Source: Glaciecola sp047637355
Lineage (GTDB): Bacteria > Pseudomonadota > Gammaproteobacteria > Enterobacterales > Alteromonadaceae
Assembly: GCA_047637355.1 (NCBI GenBank)
Contig: JBLIKA010000140.1
Coordinates: forward strand, 1 to 6,908
DNA: 6,908 bases
Direction: 5' to 3'
The position numbers and the translations under genes were made by a program. How positions within the stretch are numbered: position 1 is the stretch's first letter; the number at the start of each line of letters is the position of its first letter. The notes below the pieces were generated by a model. The model saw only the letters and a list, made by a program, of their open reading frames with translations, did no database searches and had not been told where the DNA came from. Positions 1 to 5,613 of the stretch are shown piece after piece.

Positions 1-30
1 CAATTCGGGTAGTTCGCTTATCCATAAGCT

Positions 31-222
31 CTGAGTTCCAAACATTAATTTATCGAATTATTATAGTAATTGGGCTTTGGATTTTCTCAGTTCCAAACTT
101 TACGAAGTGTTGACTCAGTCTAGGTGAAATAAATCGCGGGTTGCAAGACGTTTCAGTTTCACACATTAATACACTCGCACATTTGTTTGTAAGTGAATAT
201 TAATATCGGTTCCAAAAGTTAT
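31..222. repeat. Four spaced copies of an 18-base motif
   Basis: Related 18-mers lie at 31-48 (CTGAGTTCCAAACATTAA), 86-103 (CTCAGTTCCAAACTTTAC), 152-169 (TTCAGTTTCACACATTAA) and 205-222 (ATCGGTTCCAAAAGTTAT). The first two share AGTTCCAAAC exactly, and the others match the pattern imperfectly. All lie in the same direction, and start-to-start distances are 55, 66 and 53 bases. They could be binding sites for a regulator of the gene at 497 or remnants of a decayed tandem repeat. The sequence alone does not decide between these. Confidence 0.45.
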
Positions 223-434
223 ATTATATTTGGTTTGTGGCATTTCTGCATTGTGCTCATTGGGGGTCGTCGAGGATGTATCTCTGGCGGTCGGCTCTAA
301 ACAATAGCAGACATAGGCGATTCAAATCTTAACAAGAAATTTAGACAATAATTTGATGGGGTAAGACTATAATGCGGTTCTTCGTCAACGTTATTAACAC
401 AAAGAACTGTGCAGATAATTTTTTTTTAGTTACA

Positions 435-445
435 TTGACTATAAT
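435..445 (+). promoter_or_regulatory. Possible sigma70 promoter elements for the MFS gene
   Basis: A TATAAT hexamer at 440-445 follows the 9-T run at 419-427, and a TTGACT at 435-440 overlaps it. A second TATAAT lies at 368-373. Neither has a good -35 box at 16-18 bases: TTGACT is followed at 14 bases only by TTTAAT (455-460), and TAGACA (342-347) is 20 bases before the 368 hexamer. The AT-rich T run could act as an UP-like element. This is a weak call that only marks where transcription of the gene at 497 could start. Confidence 0.25.
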
Positions 446-496
446 TACAAGACGTTTAATTGAGATATTTACTGGTATCTGCTGAATAGGCCATTT

Positions 497-1687
497 ATGA
501 ATTCATTAGAGAGTCAATCAGCTTATCGGCCTAGCTATTTATGCCCCGTTTTTTTTGGCTCTTTTTCTTTCGTTTTTCTCAATTTCAGTTTACCCATCAG
601 AGCTGATGATCTTGGCATAGATGCAGTAGGGATCGGAGGCATGTATGCTGTTTTCACAGGCGCCATGTTATTATTTCGACCTATTGTTGGTTATTGCTTA
701 GATAGGTTCGGGCGCCACCTTTTCTTCTCTAGTGCGTTCTTTTTCTATGTTCTCGCAATGCTTTTGTTTGTTCAAAGTAATAGTATTTATGATTTCTATT
801 TAGCCCGCTTTCTTCAAGGCATAGGCGCCTCGCTTATGTGGGTGTCCGCAAGGACAATGACCTCTGATTTAAATAAAGCGAAGTCAGCAGGTTCAGCCAT
901 GGGGATACTCACAACGACATCAGTACGTGGCAGTATGGTGGGAGCAACTTATGGATTTACCTTATTGGGTTTTTTACCTATGCAATCAGCTTGGGTTTGG
1001 GCGTTTGTAGGTTATGCTTTAATGTCGGTTGTGGCATTGCTGTTCTCTTTGAAGGTTAAAGAGACATCTACAACGGTTTTTACTAATAATCTACACGATA
1101 ATTTCAACAGGACAGTTCCTTGGTCACCTAATTTAGCTAAAGTCATGTTCATCGTATTTTTATCGGCTTTTGCGAGCGCATTAATAGAACCTATTTACTT
1201 ACTTTTTTTGAAAACCAAATTTGATATCAATGTGATTATTTTGGCACTAGTATTTTTCCCAGCGGGCTTAGTTCATGCAATATTGCCGCGGTACTCTGGT
1301 CAGTGGTCAGACAAATGGGGAAGAGGAAAAATAATCGCAATCGGCCTTGCAATAGCAGGTTGTCTTTCTATTGCATTACCTTACTTGCAATCTCTTTATT
1401 GTATTGCTGTTTCGTATGTTTTGTTTTCCATCGGCTGGGCAATGGCGAGTCCAGCCGAGGACGCGTTAGTTAATGATATTTCACCTGTTCACCTACGAGG
1501 CACTGTAATGGGGATAAAAGAGGGAGCGAGCGGCACTGGCTCAGCATTAGGTCCTTTGGCGGGCGGGTATATTTATGAATATTGGGCAAAAGAAATGGCT
1601 TTTGTTAGCAATGGTATATTATTAATAATCGTTGCAATATTAGCGCTATTTTGGTTTAAACAGAAAATTAGTTCTTCAAAAGTTTAA
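497..1687 (+). CDS. Major facilitator superfamily (MFS) transporter
   Basis: The 396-residue product is a polytopic inner-membrane protein of typical MFS length, with about twelve hydrophobic segments in two halves separated by a hydrophilic loop near residues 185-212. Family marks include the loop 2-3 motif A at residues 65-74 (GYCLDRFGRH), its echo in the second half at 268-278 (GQWSDKWGRGK), the R-x-x-Q-G-x-G-A motif of TM4 at 104-111 (RFLQGIGA), and a glycine-rich GxGSALGPLAGG stretch at 346-357. These point to a proton-coupled drug or metabolite exporter of the DHA1/AraJ-like type. The substrate cannot be read from the sequence. The ATG at 497 has only a weak AGG-containing ribosome site (around 487) but is the natural start just before the first membrane segment. 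It is a single gene, with no partner within 500 bases on either side, and no clear terminator follows it. Confidence 0.93.
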   Translation: MNSLESQSAYRPSYLCPVFFGSFSFVFLNFSLPIRADDLGIDAVGIGGMYAVFTGAMLLFRPIVGYCLDRFGRHLFFSSAFFFYVLAMLLFVQSNSIYDFYLARFLQGIGASLMWVSARTMTSDLNKAKSAGSAMGILTTTSVRGSMVGATYGFTLLGFLPMQSAWVWAFVGYALMSVVALLFSLKVKETSTTVFTNNLHDNFNRTVPWSPNLAKVMFIVFLSAFASALIEPIYLLFLKTKFDINVIILALVFFPAGLVHAILPRYSGQWSDKWGRGKIIAIGLAIAGCLSIALPYLQSLYCIAVSYVLFSIGWAMASPAEDALVNDISPVHLRGTVMGIKEGASGTGSALGPLAGGYIYEYWAKEMAFVSNGILLIIVAILALFWFKQKISSSKV

Positions 1688-2244
1688 CGGCGCTATGAAG
1701 CATTGATAAATAGATATCTAACGGCAGTCATTGGGCTATTTCAAACATGGAATTCCTTTAGTTTCCGATTTACCTTTATTGTGCTACAAGCATTCAACCG
1801 ATAAATAACTGCATTTTCTGTCAGTTTTTGCTTAAGACAGCAGCACGGCAATAGCGGCCGTGGGCCTTGCAAGGTTATGTGAAAAGTTTATGCCAGACCT
1901 CGTCACAAGTTACGTTAGTGTTTTTTGAATAACGAAGATGTCTGTGATGCAAGCAATTATACTAATGTTGTATCTTTGGCATTTGGTAATGTTTATGTTA
2001 AATACTCGCTTGAGGCACTGAGCCAAGCTCATAAATTTTGCGAGCTCTGCACTTACTGTTATCTTTATAAATAAACGGTGTGCCAGTAACCGCATAATGC
2101 GGGTAATCGGGACAAATTAAGCACCCATTTTCGCTAAGTATAAGATTAGATACGATCGTTTTTGTAACCAGATATAAGCAGGCAGTACCGAAGGTTATAG
2201 TAATATGCACTTATTAAATTACCGTTATATTTTAAGGTTGTTAT
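1688..2244. other. 557-base gap between MFS and lipoprotein genes
   Basis: No well-supported gene is seen. A 6-bp hairpin at 1844-1862 (CACGGC/GCCGTG, 7-base loop) is followed at once by the 10-base palindrome CCTTGCAAGG (1865-1874), but no T run follows, so it is not a classical terminator. Two overlapping minus-strand frames (1910-2095 and 1998-2210) are open, the second slightly protein-like. The right end contains the leader of the lipoprotein gene, including its AAGG ribosome site at 2234-2237. Confidence 0.5.
1998..2210 (-). CDS. Doubtful small ORF, possibly membrane-anchored
   Basis: A GTG-started frame of 70 codons. Its N-terminal third is hydrophobic, and the rest contains a C-x-x-C-P pair (GCLICPDYPHY) and a third cysteine in NSKCRARKIYELG. 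I do not recognise a family. There is no clear ribosome site, and its start lies in the region that should hold the promoter of the divergent lipoprotein gene. It may be a small real gene, a decayed fragment, or a chance open frame. It is listed because the gap is otherwise unexplained. Confidence 0.2.
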   Translation of the reverse strand: MHITITFGTACLYLVTKTIVSNLILSENGCLICPDYPHYAVTGTPFIYKDNSKCRARKIYELGSVPQASI

Positions 2245-3255
2245 ATGAATAAGAAACTTTATCTAGGTTTGGCTATAGCGTCAATTATGGCCCAAGGCTG
2301 CGGTTCGAGTGATGATACCGAAATAGACATTGCGCCAGTTTTAAGTTTATCGGTCAGTGATGCGCCAGTTGAAAATACCATGCAAGTGGTTGCATGTTTC
2401 AGCGAGATAGAATTAAAAGCGGTTAACAATAGCAATGATCAAAGCTTGATGATTGGTCTCGATACCAACACGACAACTGCTAATGATTTATGTACAGATG
2501 CTCAAGGCACTGTCATACCTAATACTCGAGGAATTGACTTATTAAGCCTTAGTGGCATTGATTCTGAGGAGCTCCTCAGCGGTGTTGAAATATCTGCGGG
2601 CGAGTATACACAAATCAGATTGAGTATTAGTGAGGGCTCTTATGCCCTAGTAGACATGGACAATGATGGTATTGCCGATGATGTGGATCAAGATGGTAAT
2701 CCAGACAAAATACCTGTCAGGGTGCCCTCAAACGAACTTAAATTAGATGGATTTACTGCCACAGCAGGTGCACGCACAGATTTAACAGTCGAATTTGATC
2801 TGCGCAAAGGCATGACTAACCCAGTGGGGCAATCGGGTTATATTCTAAAACCACGCGGAGTAAGAATTGTAGATAATAGTGTATCAGGGCATATTCAAGG
2901 CACGGTCTCAGAAGTTTTGCTATCTGATAATATGTGTAACATCACTCCTACTGATCTTACAGAAAGCGTAGCTAGCGTTTATTTATATGAAGGTGTCGAC
3001 TTAGACCCAACAACATTGGCCGACAATGGTGGAAGCGAAGGACAAGAAGCCTTAACCAGTGCGGCTGTTTTATATGATGGCGCGGGTAATTACAATTTTG
3101 AGATAGGTTTTGTCGCTGCTGCCAGCTATACCCTCTCATTAACATGCGATGAAGATAGCGATCCAGAGGGCGATGACGAACTAGTGTTTATCATAAACCA
3201 AGAACTAACAGTTTCAGAGCAAGGTCAAATTACGCAAGTCAGCTTTCCTCAGTAA
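2245..3255 (+). CDS. DUF4382-domain lipoprotein
   Basis: The 336-residue product starts with a short charged N-terminus and a hydrophobic stretch ending at MAQGC, so Cys19 is the likely lipidated residue. The lipobox is slightly degenerate (A-Q-G-C). Residues 32-210 match the DUF4382 pattern: LSLSVSDAPV at the start, a FSEIELK strand, IDLLSLSG, SAGEYTQIRLSI, VPSNELKLDGF, LTVEFDLRKGM and GYILKPRGVRIVD. An acidic loop at residues 137-155 (DMDNDGIADDVDQDGNPDK) resembles calcium-binding repeats of the thrombospondin type 3 or EF-hand-like kind. A second, beta-rich domain (about 215-336) with Cys231 and Cys301 follows and looks like a carboxypeptidase-regulatory-like or Ig-like fold. It is probably an outer-membrane-anchored envelope protein of unknown role, common in marine gammaproteobacteria. 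The ribosome site AAGG (2234-2237) sits 7 bases before the ATG, and the gene ends at its own terminator. Confidence 0.9.
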   Translation: MNKKLYLGLAIASIMAQGCGSSDDTEIDIAPVLSLSVSDAPVENTMQVVACFSEIELKAVNNSNDQSLMIGLDTNTTTANDLCTDAQGTVIPNTRGIDLLSLSGIDSEELLSGVEISAGEYTQIRLSISEGSYALVDMDNDGIADDVDQDGNPDKIPVRVPSNELKLDGFTATAGARTDLTVEFDLRKGMTNPVGQSGYILKPRGVRIVDNSVSGHIQGTVSEVLLSDNMCNITPTDLTESVASVYLYEGVDLDPTTLADNGGSEGQEALTSAAVLYDGAGNYNFEIGFVAAASYTLSLTCDEDSDPEGDDELVFIINQELTVSEQGQITQVSFPQ

Positions 3256-3275
3256 AATAATCTAGTCCATAGAAC

Positions 3276-3298
3276 AAAGGCGCTTTAATAGCGCCTTT
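3276..3298 (+). terminator. Rho-independent terminator after the lipoprotein gene
   Basis: A perfect 8-bp stem AAAGGCGC/GCGCCTTT with a 7-base loop (TTTAATA) lies 20 bases after the stop codon at 3253-3255. The downstream arm ends in TTTATTCT, giving a short U-rich tail. The symmetrical A and T ends mean it could also stop transcription coming from the right on the minus strand, which would suit a convergent gene ending at 3324. Confidence 0.85.
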
Positions 3299-3323
3299 AT
3301 TCTAACTTTTGAAGTTTTATCAT

Positions 3324-3527
3324 TTACAAGATCTCCCGATCTTTCCAAACATTAAGTTTTTTCTCACGGGCAGTATCATGCTCAATACGTGCCTTTTTAA
3401 GATCACAAGGCTCGGGACAATCGCGGGCTTTATCAATGGCCAAAGCGCCAAGACCTCCGCAGCTGCCAGCAATGAATTTTTGCTTAAAGATATCAGAGTA
3501 TAGGTAAAATAAAACGTCATTTTTCAT
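3324..3527 (-). CDS. Small cysteine-containing hypothetical protein, possibly a fragment
   Basis: From an ATG at 3525-3527 the frame gives 67 residues. The second half looks protein-like: a GSCGGLGALA stretch, then DCPEPC and a charged helical tail (DLKKARIEHDTAREKKLNVWKDREIL). I do not recognise the family. The same frame stays open to 3599, so the true start is unsure, and no good ribosome site is seen before either start. The stop lies 25 bases from a terminator that can work in both directions, which supports a real convergent gene. It may also be the 3' remnant of a longer gene whose 5' part was replaced by the sequence to the right, since its start is only 3 bases from the start of the plus-strand ORF at 3531. 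Confidence 0.4.
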   Translation of the reverse strand: MKNDVLFYLYSDIFKQKFIAGSCGGLGALAIDKARDCPEPCDLKKARIEHDTAREKKLNVWKDREIL

Positions 3528-3530
3528 AAA

Positions 3531-3991
3531 ATGAAAATATATGTTGCAATGCCGGATGATGAACGTAGGCAGACCGCTCGAAGTTGTCCTCTGATCCATT
3601 TTGACGACCGTCGGCTTACTGCTGTGAGCTCAATCGATCGACGTAACACATTTGAGACAGTCACTAATACAAAGGCGAAAAGGTTATTTGTTTATAAAAC
3701 ACCTCTAACAAGTGCTCAGCTTTGGAGTAGCGTACTTTATTAAAAAGCCGATTCTGGAAAAAGCTATTGATATCAGTATATTAAGGTTTTTCCCTTAATA
3801 GCGTACTTTATTTAACAACAACAACTGTGTCGAAAGTAAGTCACATTTGCAAACACGATAAACCTCAGCGTATTATAACCATCCAACGTAAGCTAGGCAG
3901 TAATATACAAATGGAATTGAGGGAATATGTTAATACAAGCAAGGACACTGGACTCAGCGATCATCAATGGCAAAAAAGCAAATGCCTATAG
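3531..3991 (+). pseudogene. ORF interrupted by a 71-base insertion
   Basis: The plus frame from ATG 3531 (or 3549) runs for 70 codons and ends at TAA 3741-3743 with ...LWSSVLY. A second frame is open from 3785 to TAG 3989-3991 and contains NSVLYLTTTTVSK. Both contain TAGCGTACTTTATT (3728-3741 and 3799-3812). Removing one copy plus the 57 bases between them joins the two into a single frame of about 130 codons, reading SSVLYLTTTT across the joint. The N-terminal part is rich in Arg pairs (DDERRQ, FDDRRL, IDRRN), and the C-terminal part includes RIITIQRKLGSN and DHQWQKSKCL. I do not recognise the family. The stop lies 44 bases before the first attC-like site, so this may be the gene of the first cassette, although no attC-like boundary is visible on its left. 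Confidence 0.4.
3728..3812. repeat. 14-base direct repeat flanking a 57-base insert
   Basis: TAGCGTACTTTATT occurs at 3728-3741 and again at 3799-3812, exact in all 14 positions with different bases on both sides. The 57 bases between them contain a 7-bp inverted repeat GGAAAAA/TTTTTCC, whose right arm is nested with TTAAGG/CCTTAA (3781-3798). The layout resembles a target duplication around a very small element or an excision remnant. The repeat is longer than most insertion sequences produce, so the mechanism is open. Confidence 0.6.
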
Positions 3992-4035
3992 CATAAGCTT
4001 TGCCAACATTATCACCCAACCATCTGCATGGCTCA

Positions 4036-4089
4036 GTTCAACAAATGATTCTTTTGCCGTTACGTCAAAAGAATACTAAAGCGTTAAGT
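4036..4089 (+). other. attC-like site A (compact, 54 bases)
   Basis: The outer boxes fit consensus exactly: GTTCAAC (RYYYAAC) at 4036-4042 and GTTAAGT (GTTRRRY) at 4083-4089. The inner arms are a perfect 9-bp inverted repeat, ATTCTTTTG (4048-4056) and CAAAAGAAT (4066-4074), around a 9-base loop. Left and right spacers are 5 and 8 bases. At 54 bases it lies at or just below the short end of known attC lengths (about 57). It ends the upstream cassette and starts the one carrying the gene at 4106. Confidence 0.7.
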
Positions 4090-4105
4090 TGCAGGAAGCA
4101 TTATC

Positions 4106-4405
4106 ATGTTTAGGTGGATTAAGCATTGGTTTGGGAACAGGAAAGAATCGGTCATTTATGAGGCAGCTATTATAGTTGCTGATTGTAACAATGAAATTTC
4201 CTCTACTTTTCCAGCTGGTACAGTCCAATCGATTAGTTGGAATGCCATTGATAGTATAGAGGTTCACACCAATGATTCTGGTCCGTGGGGCGCGGATGTT
4301 TGGTGGATATTGAAAGGAAATGATTCGTTTTGTTCCTATCCTCAGGGTGCTACGGGAGAAGTCGAGCTAATTCCCACATTTCAATCTCTACCTAACTTTA
4401 ATTAA
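4106..4405 (+). CDS. Conserved small hypothetical protein with 3' frameshift (cassette 2)
   Basis: The frame gives 99 residues. The N-terminus MFRWIKHWFG is short and basic, and the core (residues 45-97) reads WNAIDSIEVHTNDSGPWGADVWWILKG, then YPQGATGE and LIPTFQSLPNF. From memory this pattern (D-x-G-P-W-x-x-D-V-W-W followed by a PQGATGE loop and LPxFN) belongs to a widespread family of about 110-120 residue proteobacterial proteins of unknown function that end in ...AM-x-x-T-x-N-x-x-F-x-C-W. Here the frame stops right after LPNFN, but the next frame reads IKAMGCTSNREFLC (4401-4442), then TGA. The tail is therefore present but out of frame, consistent with a small deletion near 4400-4403. The ribosome site AGGAAG (4093-4098) lies 7 bases before ATG 4106 and just inside the cassette. 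The product is probably cytoplasmic and may be inactive. Confidence 0.75.
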   Translation: MFRWIKHWFGNRKESVIYEAAIIVADCNNEISSTFPAGTVQSISWNAIDSIEVHTNDSGPWGADVWWILKGNDSFCSYPQGATGEVELIPTFQSLPNFN

Positions 4406-4460
4406 AGCAATGGGTTGCACTAGCAATAGAGAATTCCTATGCTGACAAAGAGTAAATGCA

Positions 4461-4559
4461 ACTTAATAAGCGCTTTAAATTTGACTCCAAAATCTGTCAT
4501 GCTTTTTGTGGAGCAAAAATCAAAGCCAACTTTTTACGCAATTTTAGCGGGCGTTATAT
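4461..4559 (+). other. attC-like site B (99 bases)
   Basis: The left R'' box is ACTTAAT (4461-4467; consensus RYYYAAC with the final C changed to T), and the right box is GTTATAT (4553-4559). Between them the left arm GCGCTTTAAATTTGAC and the right arm ending ACGCAATTTTAGCGGGC are partly complementary, and CTCCA/TGGAG (4485-4489, 4509-4513) forms an inner stem. The right end TTTTAGCGGGCGTTAT looks like many marine chromosomal attC sites. It follows the end of the frameshifted gene by 15 bases. Confidence 0.62.
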
Positions 4560-4619
4560 CGCTCTTATTGCCTCGGAGCATAATCATACAAACTTTAATT
4601 AGAATAATAAGGAAATTTA

Positions 4620-5483
4620 ATGCGTATAGGACTATTTAGCTTTTTGGTTGTTTTTTTCTCTTTCTCTGCATTTTCACAGGATGATGAATATTTAGCACAA
4701 GTACAACAGCTTGACTGGAAAGGTGCCTCTGACGGCTATGATATTCCTTCAAATGACGCAAAAATATCAGTCAGTGAAAATGAATATTTAGTTTTAGGAG
4801 AAGATGCTCATAAATTTATGCTCTTAACCGAAGGGCATGATGGGTTCAAACCAGATGCAGTTAAATTAAAAATCCATACTGATGAATCTGAATCTACAGT
4901 GATTTATCAGCGTAATGAGATCGGTTTTGTAAAAACTGACGACTGGGAAGAAAATATTGATGCTGATGATATGATGTCAGAAATTACTCAGGGAACAGAA
5001 GAAGCAAATAATGTAAGAGCGGAAGGACATGCTAAATTATACATAGATGGATGGGCACAGGAGCCTTTCTTAGATAAAGACAATTCGATCATTTACTGGG
5101 CTATCAACGGTCACACAAGTGATAATAGAAAATTTATTAATGCCAAAGCTTTAAAGTTAGGTCGAAAAGGTTATACCGACGTAATTTGGACGGGTTCTCC
5201 TGAACAGTTTACTAATGCAGAAACTGTATTAGAACCAGTATTAGCGAGTTATACATATAGTGACGGATTTCAATATGATGATTTTATACCAGAAACAGAT
5301 ACTGTTGCAGCAATAGGAGCAGGAGCATTAGTTTATAAACTAGCAACAGGTAAAGCTGCGGTTAAGGCTGGCTTTCTAGTTGCCGCTGCAATTTTTGCTA
5401 AAAAGTTTTGGTTTGTTATATTTTTGCCATTGGCTTACGGTTGGAAATGGAGTAGGAAGAAATGTTCTAAGAAATCAGAATAA
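4620..5483 (+). CDS. DUF2167-family membrane protein (cassette 3)
   Basis: The 287-residue product has a signal peptide (about residues 1-19, ending SAFS before QDDEY), a large extracytoplasmic domain and a C-terminal membrane region (about 226-275) with a basic tail (KWSRKKCSKKSE). DUF2167 marks are LDWKGASDGYDI near 31, the EYLVLGEDAHKFM segment near 55-67, ENEIGFVKTDDWE-like text at 99-110, the NIDADDMMSEITQGTEEANNVR block at 112-133, the YIDGWAQEPF motif at 141-150, IIYWAI at 157-162, the LGRKGY motif at 180-185, and FQYDDFIPETDTVAAIGAGALVY at 217-239. Function of the family is unknown; members are envelope proteins. A good ribosome site, AAGGAA (4609-4614), lies 5 bases before the ATG. 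The length is usual for the family, so it appears intact. It is long for a cassette gene and fills the 1048-base unit. Confidence 0.88.
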   Translation: MRIGLFSFLVVFFSFSAFSQDDEYLAQVQQLDWKGASDGYDIPSNDAKISVSENEYLVLGEDAHKFMLLTEGHDGFKPDAVKLKIHTDESESTVIYQRNEIGFVKTDDWEENIDADDMMSEITQGTEEANNVRAEGHAKLYIDGWAQEPFLDKDNSIIYWAINGHTSDNRKFINAKALKLGRKGYTDVIWTGSPEQFTNAETVLEPVLASYTYSDGFQYDDFIPETDTVAAIGAGALVYKLATGKAAVKAGFLVAAAIFAKKFWFVIFLPLAYGWKWSRKKCSKKSE

Positions 5484-5485
5484 GC

Positions 5486-5607
5486 AACTAACAACTAGTC
5501 TTGAGGTGGACCGCAAGCTCTTCAAGCGGGACAAATAACAGTTGGCTGGTTCCGCATCGCTTCATATTTTAGCCAACTACAATTTGCCCCTTAACAGGGC
5601 GTTGAGG
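5486..5607 (+). other. attC-like site C (left edge uncertain)
   Basis: The right half is clear: ATTTGCCCC (5582-5590), TTAACAGG and the R' box GTTGAGG (5601-5607, last base off consensus). It pairs with GGGACAAAT (5528-5536, one mismatch). The inner stem AGTTGGCT (5540-5547)/AGCCAACT (5571-5578) is a perfect 8-bp inverted repeat. The left box is either AACTAAC (5486-5492), giving 122 bases, or a degenerate one near 5508, giving about 100. Two similar stretches, CTTGAGGTGGAC (5500-5511) and CTTCAAGCGGGAC (5520-5532), sit in tandem, as if the left arm were partly duplicated. GAGG at 5604-5607 also serves as the ribosome site of the next gene. Confidence 0.72.
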
Positions 5608-5613
5608 CATCTT

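Larger units (their letters stand above)
1..496. other. Leader region upstream of the MFS gene, no convincing gene
   Basis: No complete gene is visible. One plus-strand frame is open from base 3 to a TGA at 111-113 and could in principle be the end of a gene starting before the window, but 36 codons of low-complexity hydrophobic sequence are weak support. The region carries four spaced copies of a short motif (31-222), two TATAAT hexamers (368-373 and 440-445) and a run of nine T at 419-427. It most likely holds the promoter and control sites of the MFS gene. Confidence 0.5.

Noticed and set aside
1844..1874. Hairpin and palindrome after the MFS gene as a terminator
   Set aside because: There is no T run after the stem, and it lies about 160 bases from the stop codon. 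It may be a structured element but does not look like an intrinsic terminator.
3320..3520. Second minus-strand frame of 66 codons (MTFYFTYTLISL...)
   Set aside because: It overlaps the more protein-like minus frame at 3324-3527 and has low-information hydrophobic content and no ribosome site.
3690..3812. A further attC around CTCTAACAAGTG and CCCTTAATAGCG
   Set aside because: Pieces resemble attC arms, but there is no GTTRRRY box or matching inner stem at the right distance, and the 14-base direct repeat gives a better account of the region.
3927..4079. 50-codon plus frame MLIQARTLDSA... with GAGGG three bases before the ATG
   Set aside because: It extends 44 bases into attC-like site A and overlaps the 3' part of the restored 130-codon frame, and its ribosome site is too close. 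I favour the restored frame, though this is not certain.
4076..4267. Minus-strand frame inside cassette 2
   Set aside because: It is antisense to a gene with a recognisable conserved core and covers an attC end; it is a shadow.
4439..4639. 66-codon plus frame MLTKSKCN... with a hydrophobic segment
   Set aside because: It runs through attC-like site B and overlaps the start of the DUF2167 gene by 20 bases, and it has no ribosome site. The attC reading explains the sequence better.
5542..5613. Upstream TTG start for the secreted protein, adding 24 residues
   Set aside because: These codons lie in the attC hairpin and would bury the signal peptide. ATG 5614 has a ribosome site and a proper signal peptide.
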